A stretch of 37,394 nt of DNA from Velamenicoccus sp964471325 (GCA_964471325.1 CAYYFL010000015.1:1-37394); one strand, 5' to 3'; positions 8,883 to 17,185 are shown, counted from the first letter of the stretch. Translations and numbers: made by a program. The notes: generated by a model from the letters alone, not told the origin.

Positions 8883-10618
8883 CAGCGTCGCCCTCCTTTC
8901 TTACGAAGATCCTTGTAGGCGTCAACGACCTCCTGCGCGGTAAATGGCAGCCCATCGTACTTGGAGATACGCCGATCCATGGCGACACCAGTTACGCGCG
9001 TGATGAGGTTCGCCAACTGACCGGTAAAATTATTCTCCGCGACAACGGCCAGACGCACCTTCTTCAAAAACTCAAAATGCCTCTTGTCCATCGGCCAGAG
9101 GTCCTCAAAATGCGCCAAGGCGACGTTGACGCCGCCTGCCTGAAGCGCGTCGACAGCCTCTTTTAATGCGCCGTATGTCGACCCCCACCCCACCAAGACT
9201 TCTTTGGCATTCCTAGAACCATACCAAGAAGGCCCTTTGAGCTCCCTCAATAAACCTTTCGTCTTGCGATTTCTCTTCTCGACCATGCGGGGCCGCATCT
9301 CATCTAAGTCTTCCGTGATCCGGCCGTACTCGTCGTGTTCATCGCTGTCGGCCGTGACAAAACAATAAGGATTTCCCGGCAGGGCGCGGGGAGAAACGCC
9401 GGACGGCGTCAGAAGAAAACTCTTATAGTCTTTGGCCTGCTCCAGTTCTCCTTCGGCCATCAGATAACGCTGAATACGTATTTTCTCAGGATGCAAGGCG
9501 TCGATCGTTACAAAAGAATCCGCCAAAAGCTGATCTGTGAGTATGATGACAGGAATGCGGTATTTATCAGCGAGATTGAAGGCACGCGCTGTCGCATAGA
9601 AACATCCTTCAATGTCCGCCGGCGCCATCACCACGCGCGGGAACTCCCCGTGGCCCGCGTGGATGGCGAAAAGCAGGTCTTCCTGTGCGGTCCTTGTCGG
9701 CAAACCCGTGGCCGGCGCCGGACGTTGGGCGAGAATGACGACGATGGGCGTCTCGACCATGCCCGCCAGGCTCAAGCCCTCGACCATCAGGGCAAAACCG
9801 CCGCCGCTGGAAGCGGTCATGGCGCGTACGCCGGCAAAAGAGGCCCCGACGGCCATATTGATCGATGCGACCTCGTCTTCGGACTGCTCCACGACAATAT
9901 GGCACAAATCCGCCTGGGACGCCAGATACGTCATGATCCCCGTCGATGGACTCATGGGATATGCAGAGATAAATTGGCATCCCGCTGCCAGGGCGCCGAG
10001 GGCAACCGCCTCGCTGCCGCCGACAAGCATCTTCGGCTTTCCGGCAGGCCGGCTAACATCCGTCGTTTTTACGGCAGGGGTCAGCTTGCGCGCGAAATCA
10101 TACCCCGCGCGGGCAACCTTGACGTTCGTCTCTCCGGTCTCTTTGTCTTTTTTACCGAAGCTCTGCGCCAAAAACGCAAAAAACTCTCCGGAGTCAAAAT
10201 TCAAGAGCCCCAGGACCAGCGACGCGGCAACGGTATTGACCATAAGTTTATTGCCGCCGGCCTTTGATGCCAACTCGGCCATAGGCACATCCAGCATGCG
10301 GCCCGTCCCGGCGGGAAATGCGGCCTGTCTGGAATCAAAAATCACGATAGAGTCTTTGTCGAGCTCTCTTGAATGGCAGGAACTTTCCGCATCGAGGGCC
10401 ACGAGGATGTCGGTTTTGAAAGAGGGGCTGTGGACAGGGCGATCCGCAATGCGGATCGCAAACCAGTTGTGTCCGCCCCTGACGCGGGACTGGACGACCT
10501 GGTTGGCAAAAACATGATAACCTTTACGCGCAAAAAGACGGGACAGAAGGCCGCCGATAGCCTGGAGCCCCTGGCCCGCCTCACCGGCAATCTTGATCGT
10601 CAGATCAACCTTAAACAT
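8882..10618 (-). CDS. korA: 2-oxoacid:ferredoxin oxidoreductase, fused gamma-alpha subunit
   Basis: A 578-residue fusion. Residues 1-190 are the gamma domain (IKIAGEAGQGLQAIGGLLSR ... QSRVRGGHNWFAIRI). The rest is the alpha domain (GSEAVALGALAAGCQFISAY ... PMSPSTGIMTYLA, then EDEVASINMAVGASFAGVRA), which binds the pyrimidine side of thiamine diphosphate. This layout matches two-subunit 2-oxoglutarate or general 2-oxoacid ferredoxin oxidoreductases. It forms an operon with the beta subunit through a one-base TGATG overlap. AAGG lies 7 nt upstream of the ATG. Reductive or oxidative direction cannot be read from sequence. Confidence 0.92.
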   Translation of the reverse strand: MFKVDLTIKIAGEAGQGLQAIGGLLSRLFARKGYHVFANQVVQSRVRGGHNWFAIRIADRPVHSPSFKTDILVALDAESSCHSRELDKDSIVIFDSRQAAFPAGTGRMLDVPMAELASKAGGNKLMVNTVAASLVLGLLNFDSGEFFAFLAQSFGKKDKETGETNVKVARAGYDFARKLTPAVKTTDVSRPAGKPKMLVGGSEAVALGALAAGCQFISAYPMSPSTGIMTYLASQADLCHIVVEQSEDEVASINMAVGASFAGVRAMTASSGGGFALMVEGLSLAGMVETPIVVILAQRPAPATGLPTRTAQEDLLFAIHAGHGEFPRVVMAPADIEGCFYATARAFNLADKYRIPVIILTDQLLADSFVTIDALHPEKIRIQRYLMAEGELEQAKDYKSFLLTPSGVSPRALPGNPYCFVTADSDEHDEYGRITEDLDEMRPRMVEKRNRKTKGLLRELKGPSWYGSRNAKEVLVGWGSTYGALKEAVDALQAGGVNVALAHFEDLWPMDKRHFEFLKKVRLAVVAENNFTGQLANLITRVTGVAMDRRISKYDGLPFTAQEVVDAYKDLRKKGGRR

Positions 10619-10749
10619 AAATGAACCTTAATTAGTCCGCTCACCAAAGCGCTGCGCATATCTCTCCGAAATACGCTTGCAGGTGACGAGGTTCCCGCTG
10701 ACGCGGGATTTCGCTGAATATAAATTTTTGTGCTCAAAATTCGACCGGA

Positions 10750-10792
10750 TAACTTACGTTCGCTCGCCCTGCGGGCAGACTCCGCAAGTTAT
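10750..10792. repeat. Palindrome downstream of the tautomerase gene
   Basis: The arms ATAACTTACG and CGCAAGTTAT (9 of 10 paired) enclose a GC-rich core with CCCTGCGGG. It lies 4 bp past the last sulfur-cluster gene and could act as a 3' stabilising or bidirectional termination hairpin. No long T-tract. Confidence 0.55.
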
Positions 10793-10796
10793 GGCC

Positions 10797-10976
10797 TCAT
10801 TTAAAGAATTTTTCGCCTTGCGCCCAGTTGGCGCCATCCACTTCGTCGATAACAAGATACGTGGCTTCCTTGGGTTTTTTGGCGACGCGCAACAGCGTAT
10901 CTGAAAACTCCTTGGCGATCTTTTCTTTCTGTCCGCGGGACAGCTTCCCGACGACCTTCAAGTTGATGTACGGCAT
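10797..10976 (-). CDS. 4-oxalocrotonate tautomerase family protein
   Basis: A 59-residue protein starting MPYINLKVVGKLSRGQKEKI. In this family Pro1, exposed after removal of Met, is the catalytic base, and it is present here. The following helix (KIAKEFSDTLLRVAKK) and the VIDEVDGANWAQGEKFF ending match the typical 60-residue tautomerase fold, which works as a hexamer or dimer of trimers. The substrate cannot be inferred; many genomic members have no known physiological role. It follows metW by 137 bp and closes the sulfur amino-acid cluster. Confidence 0.85.
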   Translation of the reverse strand: MPYINLKVVGKLSRGQKEKIAKEFSDTLLRVAKKPKEATYLVIDEVDGANWAQGEKFFK

Positions 10977-11113
10977 TGCGTCCTCTCTTTGTTCGCAAGA
11001 ACACAGGTGGTGGACAAAAAAGACGCGTCTGCCCCGGTCCCTGCTTGCTTTAGAGCATATCTCAAACGCGATGGCGGAGAAAAAACCAGAACCCCGCCGA
11101 TATCGAACCGCTC

Positions 11114-11713
11114 CTATGACGAAGAACGGATAACAAAAATAGCGCTCAGGGCAAAGAGGTTCGGCCAGATCCGAACCAGGCGACGGCGGCCCAGATAGTA
11201 GGTATGCAGGATGCGGATGTTCTTTTCGTCGCAGAAATTCCTGAAATCGCTGATGCTCAAGAAATGAAGGTTCGGCGTGTTATACCATCGATATGGCAAC
11301 GAGGGCGTCACCGGCGTCTCACCCTGGAAGAAAAGCCGCAGCCGCGCGCTGACATACGCGAAGTTGGGAAATCCGACGATGACGTTCTTGCCGACGCGGA
11401 GGGCCTCCTTCAGGACAAAATCGACCTTCCTGGTCTCCTGCATGCTCTGATTCAGGATCACGTAGTCGAAAGATTTATCGGGATATTCGATAAGGCCCGA
11501 GTCGATATCGCTGTGAAAGACACTCAATCCCTTCTCGACACACCTGTAAATCGCCTCTTCCGAAAGCTCTATTCCCTGGACATGCGCCCCCTTTTCCTTG
11601 GCCAGGAAATAAATGAGGTCTCCCTCGCCGCACCCCAAATCCAGGACCCTCGAGCCGGGCTCGACAATCTGATAAATGATCCTATGATCCAGACGGACGG
11701 TATTGAATGTCAT
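11114..11713 (-). CDS. metW: Methionine biosynthesis protein MetW
   Basis: A 199-residue SAM-dependent methyltransferase-fold protein with VLDLGCGEGDLIYFLA at residues 24-39, GIELSEEAI, and FDYVILNQSMQET. It is the family paired with MetX in homoserine acylation in many bacteria, where MetW is thought to activate or partner MetX. Here its ATG overlaps the metX stop by four bases (ATGA), the classic metXW coupling. The C-terminal FLSISDFRNFCDEKNIRIL block is also typical. Whether it carries out a methyl transfer is unknown for the family. Confidence 0.93.
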   Translation of the reverse strand: MTFNTVRLDHRIIYQIVEPGSRVLDLGCGEGDLIYFLAKEKGAHVQGIELSEEAIYRCVEKGLSVFHSDIDSGLIEYPDKSFDYVILNQSMQETRKVDFVLKEALRVGKNVIVGFPNFAYVSARLRLFFQGETPVTPSLPYRWYNTPNLHFLSISDFRNFCDEKNIRILHTYYLGRRRLVRIWPNLFALSAIFVIRSSS

Positions 11714-12846
11714 CTGACGTTGTACCCCTTGTAGGTCTTGTCCAGGAAGTGTTTGATCAGGTGCGTCTCTTCCTCGATTTCAAGCAAGAACGCATCGTGG
11801 CCGTAGGTGGAATTGATCTCGCAATACGTGGCGTCGGCATGCCTTCGCTTCAGCTGACGAACGATCTCCTGGGACTGGTATAAAGGATAGAGCCAGTCCG
11901 AGCGAAAGGCAATCACGAGGAAACGCGTCTCGGCCCTGCGCTCGGCCGGGATCAGCGAGCCCCCCGCAACATCGAAATAATCCATGGCCTTGGTGATGTA
12001 CAAATAAGAGTTGGCATCAAAACGTTTGACAAAGTCATCCCCGCGATACCGCAGATATCCTTCCACCTCAAAATCCGTCTTGAACTGGAAGCTGTAATCC
12101 TTCTCTTTGAGACGACGGGAAAACTTTTCCTCCATGGACTTGTCGCTCATATACGTGATGTGACCGATCATGCGGGCCACAGCCAGCCCTCTCTCCGGCT
12201 GCCCGTGGCCGTAATAGTCGCCCTCCCGCCATTCGGGGTCTGCCATGACGGCCTGCCGGCCGACCTCGTCGAAGGCGATCTGTTGCGGCGAATGTTTCAG
12301 GGCCGTCGCTATCGGAATAGCGCAGCGCACGCGTTCAGGGTAGGAAGCGACCCATTGAAGCACCTGCATGCCCCCCATGGAACCGCCGCAGACGCAAAGA
12401 AGCCTGCCGATGCCAAGGTAATCAACCAAATATCGCTGGGCATTCACCATGTCGCCGATGGTAATGACGGGAAAATCGAGACCGTAAGGCCTGCCTGTGG
12501 CCGGGTTGATCGAAGACGGCCCCGTGGACCCTTTGCAGCCGCCGATGACATTGGAACAGATCACGAAATATTTGTCCGTGTCAAAGGCCTTGCCGGGCCC
12601 GATCATCGCATCCCACCATCCTGGGTCCTTGTCTCCGGGATGGAACCCGGCCGCATGGGCGTCTCCCGACAAGGCATGGCAGACCAACACCGCATTGCCC
12701 TTGTCGGCATCGAGCCTGCCGTAAGTCTCATAGGCCAGCGTGATGGGCCCGAGCTTCTGACCGCCTTCGAGCAAAAGCTCGTGCGGCGGTTCGGCAAAAG
12801 TCGCATATCGAGTCTCAGCACTCCCTAAGCTCTTCTTCTTATCCAT
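11710..12846 (-). CDS. metX: Homoserine O-acetyltransferase MetX
   Basis: Alpha/beta-hydrolase that acylates homoserine, the first committed step of methionine synthesis. It is 378 residues long. The nucleophile elbow is GGSMGG (Ser156); the other triad residues are Asp317 (AFRSDWLYP) and His350 (TYGHDAF). The GSTGPSSINPATG segment (106-118) is typical of the MetX family. Acetyl rather than succinyl specificity is assumed because an O-acetylhomoserine sulfhydrylase gene is two genes upstream; acyl specificity cannot be proven from motifs alone. It sits 17 bp after cysK and overlaps metW. Confidence 0.95.
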   Translation of the reverse strand: MDKKKSLGSAETRYATFAEPPHELLLEGGQKLGPITLAYETYGRLDADKGNAVLVCHALSGDAHAAGFHPGDKDPGWWDAMIGPGKAFDTDKYFVICSNVIGGCKGSTGPSSINPATGRPYGLDFPVITIGDMVNAQRYLVDYLGIGRLLCVCGGSMGGMQVLQWVASYPERVRCAIPIATALKHSPQQIAFDEVGRQAVMADPEWREGDYYGHGQPERGLAVARMIGHITYMSDKSMEEKFSRRLKEKDYSFQFKTDFEVEGYLRYRGDDFVKRFDANSYLYITKAMDYFDVAGGSLIPAERRAETRFLVIAFRSDWLYPLYQSQEIVRQLKRRHADATYCEINSTYGHDAFLLEIEEETHLIKHFLDKTYKGYNVR

Positions 12847-12863
12847 CCTTTGTCTTTCTGCTC

Positions 12864-13790
12864 TTATTCATGGAACAACCATGTCGACAGATATCTCTCA
12901 CCCGTATCCGGAAAGATCGCGACAATCGTCTTACCCCTTGATTCTTTTCTCCTGGCAACCTCCAGTGCCGCCCACATGGCGGCGCCGCTGGATATGCCGA
13001 CAAAAATCCCCTCTTCTTTTGCCAGGCGGCGGGCCATAATGCCGGCGTCCTCATGAGACACCGTCATGATCTCGTCAATAATCTCCCTACCGAGTACCTG
13101 CGGGACAAACCCGGCCCCGATCCCCTGGATCTTGTGACTCCCCGGCTTTCCTCCGGAAAGGACAGGCGAGTCCTTGGGTTCCAACCCTATGACTCTAACA
13201 GAAGGTTTCTTCTTTTTCAAGACTTCGCCGACACCCGTGATCGTACCCCCCGTGCCGATGCCTGCGATGAACACATCCACTTTTCCGTCCGTATCATTCC
13301 ATATCTCTTCGGCCGTCGTGCGGCGATGGATCCCGGGGTTTGCCGGATTATTGAACTGCTGCGGCATAAAACTGTCGGCTAGCGTGCGGACCAACTCTTC
13401 GGCCTTTTCTATGGCGCCCTTCATGCCCTTTGCGCCGTCAGTCAATACGAGTTCTGCGCCGAGGATTTTAAGCATCTGCCGGCGCTCGATACTCATCGTA
13501 TCCGGCATGGTCAAGATGAGCCGGTATCCTTTGGCTGCCGCTACAAAAGCCAGGGCGATCCCTGTGTTGCCGCTCGTAGGCTCGACGATAACAGAACCTT
13601 TCTTCAGCTTGCCTGCTTTCTCTGCGGCCTCGATCATGGCGCAGCCGATCCTGTCTTTGACGCTGGAGAGGGGATTAAAAGATTCTATTTTCGCCAGGAT
13701 CGCGGCTTCAAGGCCGGCGCCCAGTTTATTGATGCGGACCAACGGCGTGTTACCGATGGTTTTGGTGATATCGTCATATATTTTAGCCAT
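12864..13790 (-). CDS. cysK: Cysteine synthase (O-acetylserine sulfhydrylase)
   Basis: PLP enzyme that makes cysteine from O-acetylserine and sulfide. The 308-residue protein has the PLP lysine Lys45 in SSVKDRIG, the substrate loop EPTSGNTGIAL, the phosphate-binding GIGTGGTITGVG, and SSGAAMWAAL. GGGAGG precedes the ATG by a good distance. It sits between metY and metX in a same-strand cluster, giving the cell both cysteine synthesis and direct sulfhydrylation of homoserine. CysM-type use of other sulfur donors cannot be excluded, but length and motifs favour CysK. Confidence 0.95.
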   Translation of the reverse strand: MAKIYDDITKTIGNTPLVRINKLGAGLEAAILAKIESFNPLSSVKDRIGCAMIEAAEKAGKLKKGSVIVEPTSGNTGIALAFVAAAKGYRLILTMPDTMSIERRQMLKILGAELVLTDGAKGMKGAIEKAEELVRTLADSFMPQQFNNPANPGIHRRTTAEEIWNDTDGKVDVFIAGIGTGGTITGVGEVLKKKKPSVRVIGLEPKDSPVLSGGKPGSHKIQGIGAGFVPQVLGREIIDEIMTVSHEDAGIMARRLAKEEGIFVGISSGAAMWAALEVARRKESRGKTIVAIFPDTGERYLSTWLFHE

Positions 13791-13800
13791 AAAAACCTCC

Positions 13801-13885
13801 CGCTAAAAAGTAATCAGTAGATAGTAGTCAGTAAAAAATCAAAAACGTATTTAGCGGTCTCTCCGTCTACTGTCTGCTGCTACTT
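13801..13885. repeat. Imperfect hairpin between metY and cysK
   Basis: CGCTAAA (13801-13807) pairs with TTTAGCG (13850-13856), and AGTAG-rich sequence (about 13816-13832) is loosely complementary to CTACTGTCTGCTGCTACT (about 13867-13884). It may tune the metY-cysK message; no T-tract is seen. Confidence 0.4.
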
Positions 13886-15175
13886 CTTTTCTAGAGCTTG
13901 TTTGATATCCGCCAGGATGTCATCGATGTGCTCGATCCCGATGGAAAGGCGGATGAAGTCCGGCGTCACGCCCGTCGCCAGCTGCTCTTCGGAACTGAGC
14001 TGCTGGTGCGTCGTCGTCGCCGGATGGATCGCCAGGGTCTTGGCGTCCCCGATATTGGCCAGATGCGAGATCAACTCGAGGCTGTTGATGAATTTTTTCC
14101 CGGCCTCAAGCCCACCCTTGATGCCGAAGCCGATGATGGCGCCGGTACCCTTGGGCAGATACTTTTTGGCACGCGCTTTTTCAGGACTCGAGTCGAGGCC
14201 CGGATAGTTGACCCACGAAACCTTGGGATGTTTTTCTAAAAATTTCGCCACGGTCAGCGCATTCTCCGAATGCCGGATCATCCGTAAAGGCAGGGTCTCC
14301 AGGCCCTGAAGATGCAAAAACGAGTTGAACGGTGAGATCGCAGGTCCCAGATCCCGCAAAAGGGTCACGCGCGCCTTCGTGATATACGCAATATTCCCGA
14401 AAGGCTTAAGCGCCTCAACAAAATCGATCCCGTGGTAACTCGGATCAGGACCTGCGATCAGCGGGAATTTGCCGCCTCGGGTCCAGTCGAATTTTCCGGA
14501 ATCAACAATGAGTCCACCGAGAGACGTTCCATGACCGCCGATAAACTTTGTCGCGGAATAAACCACGATATCTACGCCGAAATCGATCGGACGCAGCAGA
14601 TACGGCGTCGCCGTATTGTCCAGGACAAAAGGCACGCCGTTTTTGTGCGCGACGGCCGCAATACCCTCAAGATCTGCAACATCCAACTTCGGGTTGCCGA
14701 CGGATTCCGCATAGACCGCCTTTGTTTTCGGTGTGATGGCACCCTCAAGCGCTTTCAGGTCGTTGGATTTGACGAATTTAACCGTAATACCGAGACGTTT
14801 GAAAGTGTAATGAAAAAGCGTGTATGTCCCGCCGTAGAGGTTATCGGCAGAGACGATCTCATCCCCGGCCTGGGCGATATTCAAGAGCGCCAGCGTGATG
14901 GCCGACTGGCCGCTGGCGACAGCCAATGCCCCTACCCCGCCGTCCAAGAGCGCGATACGCTTCTCAAAGACATCCGTTGTCGGATTCATGAGGCGCGTGT
15001 AGATATTGCCGAACTCTTTCAGCGCAAAGAGGTTTGCGGCATGCTCCGTGTTCTTGAACTGATAAGATGTCGTCTGGTAGATCGGGACAGCCCTCGCCCC
15101 TGTCGTCGGGTCGGACTCCTGTCCGCCATGGAGCGCCAGGGTCTCTATTTTTAATCTTTCCTCATGTTTTGCCAT
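13880..15175 (-). CDS. metY: O-acetylhomoserine sulfhydrylase
   Basis: PLP-dependent Cys/Met-metabolism enzyme that makes homocysteine directly from O-acetylhomoserine and sulfide. The protein is 431 residues long. Family marks are LHGGQESDPTTGARAVPIYQ at the start, RLMNPTTDVFEKRIA (61-75), ASGQSAIT, and the PLP lysine Lys210 in YSATKFIGGHG. The start was set at 15175 because GGGAGG lies just upstream; a 20-codon upstream extension (MWGMFVL...) has no support. It leads the metY-cysK-metX-metW run and lies behind yezD and an outer-membrane protein gene, downstream of a Cys/Met leader. Length of 431 favours MetY over the shorter cystathionine gamma-synthase. Confidence 0.94.
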   Translation of the reverse strand: MAKHEERLKIETLALHGGQESDPTTGARAVPIYQTTSYQFKNTEHAANLFALKEFGNIYTRLMNPTTDVFEKRIALLDGGVGALAVASGQSAITLALLNIAQAGDEIVSADNLYGGTYTLFHYTFKRLGITVKFVKSNDLKALEGAITPKTKAVYAESVGNPKLDVADLEGIAAVAHKNGVPFVLDNTATPYLLRPIDFGVDIVVYSATKFIGGHGTSLGGLIVDSGKFDWTRGGKFPLIAGPDPSYHGIDFVEALKPFGNIAYITKARVTLLRDLGPAISPFNSFLHLQGLETLPLRMIRHSENALTVAKFLEKHPKVSWVNYPGLDSSPEKARAKKYLPKGTGAIIGFGIKGGLEAGKKFINSLELISHLANIGDAKTLAIHPATTTHQQLSSEEQLATGVTPDFIRLSIGIEHIDDILADIKQALEKK

Positions 15176-15270
15176 CACAAACCTCCCGCGTTCTGCTGAT
15201 TTTCCTATTATCCCTAAAACAAACATTCCCCACAATATATATTTTCATTTGGCGGCCTCCTCTTTTGTCC

Positions 15271-16131
15271 TTAGAACGCGTACTGGGCGCTTAGCACAAA
15301 ACCGTCCCCCAGCCCCTGCCTTGTGTTACCGGACTTGGTATAGCTGGCTGTATTCACATAGGCCGCAATAAGGGTCAAATTCTTATTCGGCATCCACGCC
15401 GCATGCGCATTCCAGTCATTGGCGTTTTTGTAGCTGGAAAACTGTTCTCCCTGCTTGAATTCATATCCCAGCACAAAACCATGAGGGAGAACAAGGTCAA
15501 TGTTGGCAAACCCTGTCAGTTTTCTGTCGTCATGAAAACCAAGCACTCCGGTCACGAATTCCTGAGAAGAAAGAAGGCCTCCGGACAAAATAACGGGCAC
15601 CGGAAAAACCCCGGCAATCGTCTTTGTCGCGACAAGATACCAATCCTGACCGCTCGTCCTTAAGGGGAACCCCAGCTCATGGACGCTCTTGTCGCTCGTG
15701 GTCTTGTATATCGTTCCCACAGAAACAGCAGGAACGAACTTCGAATCAAAGGAATTCTCCGGCAAAAGCAAGAACTTGGCACCCACATTGTTCTTATGGA
15801 AAGTCGGATGATCCTCCCAGGCGACCGTTTCATATCCATAGGATATCTCCAGCCTCCTGGCCACCGTTGTCGCGACGCCGAATGCAGTCCAATCGATCTT
15901 GGCATCCCCCAGGATCACATACCACCCGCCGAACCTCGGAGCGCTGACATCGACCTTGCCAACCTTGTAATGGGTCCCATCTTCGCCCGAATCGGCCACA
16001 TAAGCCAACGGGTTAAAAGCAACGCCACCGACACCCTCCAGATTAACGAAGGGCGGTCCTGCTGATACGTCTTTGGCGGAAAATACAACCGTCAGCGCTA
16101 AAAATGCTGCAAACAATATCAACTTTCTCAT
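15271..16131 (-). CDS. Predicted outer-membrane beta-barrel protein
   Basis: A 286-residue protein with a signal peptide (MRKLILFAAFLALTVVFSAK, cleavage near VSA-GPP). After it come alternating aromatic/hydrophobic strands (ISYGYETVAW, GFVLGYEFKQG, LTLIAAYVNTASY) and a final Phe in VLSAQYAF, the usual outer-membrane insertion signal. AGGAGA precedes the ATG. I cannot name the family with certainty. Its place inside the Cys/Met cluster, between yezD and metY, suggests a sulfur-related outer-membrane role, possibly uptake of a sulfur compound; that is inference from position only. Confidence 0.75.
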   Translation of the reverse strand: MRKLILFAAFLALTVVFSAKDVSAGPPFVNLEGVGGVAFNPLAYVADSGEDGTHYKVGKVDVSAPRFGGWYVILGDAKIDWTAFGVATTVARRLEISYGYETVAWEDHPTFHKNNVGAKFLLLPENSFDSKFVPAVSVGTIYKTTSDKSVHELGFPLRTSGQDWYLVATKTIAGVFPVPVILSGGLLSSQEFVTGVLGFHDDRKLTGFANIDLVLPHGFVLGYEFKQGEQFSSYKNANDWNAHAAWMPNKNLTLIAAYVNTASYTKSGNTRQGLGDGFVLSAQYAF

Positions 16132-16250
16132 TTTGTATCTCCTCGTTGATTTTGCGCATTTACTCCAGCCGACTGGTTGCAGGACGCATTTGATTTATTT
16201 TAAAAACATCCTCCGGCAATCCGGTAAGGACAAATTCATGAAAAGATATC

Positions 16251-16439
16251 TTAAATTCCGCCTCCTTCCTCGATTTTCCAGGCGTCATCAAAGCGCGTTC
16301 TTTCTGTCACTTCAATCTGGATGATCCTGGCGTCATGGATCTTAATCGTCACCGTGCCGTATGTCAAAGACCGCACCGCATCATGGATTTCCTTGATAAT
16401 CGCATCATTGACTATGTTAGGTTGCTGCTTCAAACCCAT
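16251..16439 (-). CDS. yezD: YezD-family small protein (DUF2292)
   Basis: A 62-residue protein. The core ...IIKEIHDAVRSLTYGTVTIK and IHDARIIQIEVTERTRF matches the DUF2292/YezD pattern, a small domain often encoded near sulfur-assimilation genes. Function is unproven. A strong ribosome-binding site (AAGGAGG, 6 nt before ATG) is present. It is the first full gene after the leader peptide and terminator and so would be the first gene released by readthrough. The location fits the recurring link between this family and cysteine/sulfur operons. Confidence 0.8.
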   Translation of the reverse strand: MGLKQQPNIVNDAIIKEIHDAVRSLTYGTVTIKIHDARIIQIEVTERTRFDDAWKIEEGGGI

Positions 16440-16470
16440 CCTTTTCCTCCTTCATACCTGCCTCTATATA

Positions 16471-16516
16471 AAATAAAAAGCCCACTCATCCATTTTGTTT
16501 CTTTTGGTAGTGGGCT
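16471..16516 (-). terminator. Intrinsic terminator in the yezD leader (attenuator candidate)
   Basis: On the minus strand AGCCCACT (16509-16516) and AGTGGGCT (16479-16486) form an 8-bp stem around a 22-nt AC-rich loop, followed at once by TTTTATTTTA. It lies between the leader peptide stop and the yezD ribosome-binding site, so termination here would switch off yezD and everything behind it. A competing upstream stem is possible (CCCGTTCGTG pairing with CGCG..GGACGGG, about 16518-16561). Confidence 0.7.
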
Positions 16517-16549
16517 GTCCCGTCCTACGCGCCGGATTGTAACAACAGG

Positions 16550-16609
16550 CTACACGAACGGGCCCCCTCCACCCTGGAGACAACGCATCATCATGCTGCA
16601 ACACATCAT
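16550..16609 (-). CDS. Cys/Met-rich leader peptide (19 residues)
   Basis: The short frame encodes MMCCSMMMRCLQGGGGPFV: five Met and three Cys in 19 residues, with eight of the first ten positions Met or Cys. It ends 33 bp upstream of the terminator hairpin at 16479-16516 and lies ahead of yezD-metY-cysK-metX-metW, enzymes for cysteine and methionine. This is the layout of ribosome-mediated attenuation: stalling at scarce Cys/Met codons would favour an alternative structure and readthrough. A clear Shine-Dalgarno is not visible, which is the main weakness. Only 31 bp separate it from the rrf2 stop, so it is probably transcribed from the rrf2 promoter. Translation is inferred, not shown. Confidence 0.6.
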   Translation of the reverse strand: MMCCSMMMRCLQGGGGPFV

Positions 16610-16640
16610 TCTTTGAGGATAAATAAGCATCTGGCGACCC

Positions 16641-17081
16641 CTAAATCGCATACTCAAGCGCCCGGCGGCGAACGTCAACCCTCGCCGCCAGATCTTCAAA
16701 AGTCACATGATCGATAATACCCGACGTGGCCTGAGCGACATCCTGCCAAATATTTCTAAAAACGCACCGATACACATCCCGGCACGCCGTGTATTCATGC
16801 CGAACACAGGCAATGGGCTCTATGGGGCCTTCGACGGACCGCACGACGTCTCCGACCGTGATCTTGTCCGGCGCCTTTGCCAGCAAAAACCCTCCTACCT
16901 TGCCGCGCCGGCTTTCCACAAAACCGCCTTTTTTCAGATCCATCAAGACCTGTTCTAAAAATTTGACAGGGGCGTCAATGCGTCCGGCCATTTCATGGAT
17001 CGTCACCAGCTCTTCTCCATAATGAACAGCCAGATCCAAAACAGCCTTAAGTGCATAGTCTCCTCGATATGTAATCTTCAT
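16641..17081 (-). CDS. Rrf2-family transcriptional regulator (IscR/CymR-like)
   Basis: A 146-residue winged-helix repressor or activator. The N-terminus MKITYRGDYALKAVLDLAVH and the recognition region PVKFLEQVLMDLKKGGFVES with RGKVGGFLLAK are classic Rrf2. Three cysteines, Cys92, Cys100 and Cys106, occupy the region where IscR and NsrR bind an iron-sulfur cluster, so cluster or redox sensing is plausible. CymR, the Rrf2 regulator of cysteine metabolism, gives a second model. The start at 17081 matches the family; an 11-codon extension lies upstream. It is the first gene ahead of the leader peptide and sulfur genes, and a palindrome sits in its own promoter, suggesting autoregulation. Confidence 0.92.
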   Translation of the reverse strand: MKITYRGDYALKAVLDLAVHYGEELVTIHEMAGRIDAPVKFLEQVLMDLKKGGFVESRRGKVGGFLLAKAPDKITVGDVVRSVEGPIEPIACVRHEYTACRDVYRCVFRNIWQDVAQATSGIIDHVTFEDLAARVDVRRRALEYAI

Positions 17082-17115
17082 GACTTTTCTCTTCTGGAAA
17101 ACTAATTTATACAAT

Positions 17116-17160
17116 CTCTATCAACATAGTAGAGTTTACACAACAACAAAAAAATGTCAA
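17116..17160 (-). promoter_or_regulatory. rrf2 promoter with overlapping palindromic operator
   Basis: On the minus strand TTGACA (17155-17160) is followed after 16 bp by TAAACT (17133-17138), a good sigma-70 fit at -35. A palindrome with arms CTCTA and TAGAG and a 9-bp spacer (17116-17134) overlaps the -10 end and start-site region, where a bound regulator would block transcription. The likely ligand is the Rrf2 protein encoded directly downstream. Confidence 0.6.
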
Positions 17161-17185
17161 GTTATTTTTTAAAAAATCATGGCTG

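Noticed and set aside
10801..11004. 67-codon minus-strand frame near the tautomerase
   Set aside because: Arg-rich, out of frame with the tautomerase whose Pro1 start and family pattern are convincing.
15176..15270. Possible SAM riboswitch before metY
   Set aside because: Only 95 bp, with no conserved SAM riboswitch core or terminator; the regulation signal seen is the leader peptide at 16550.
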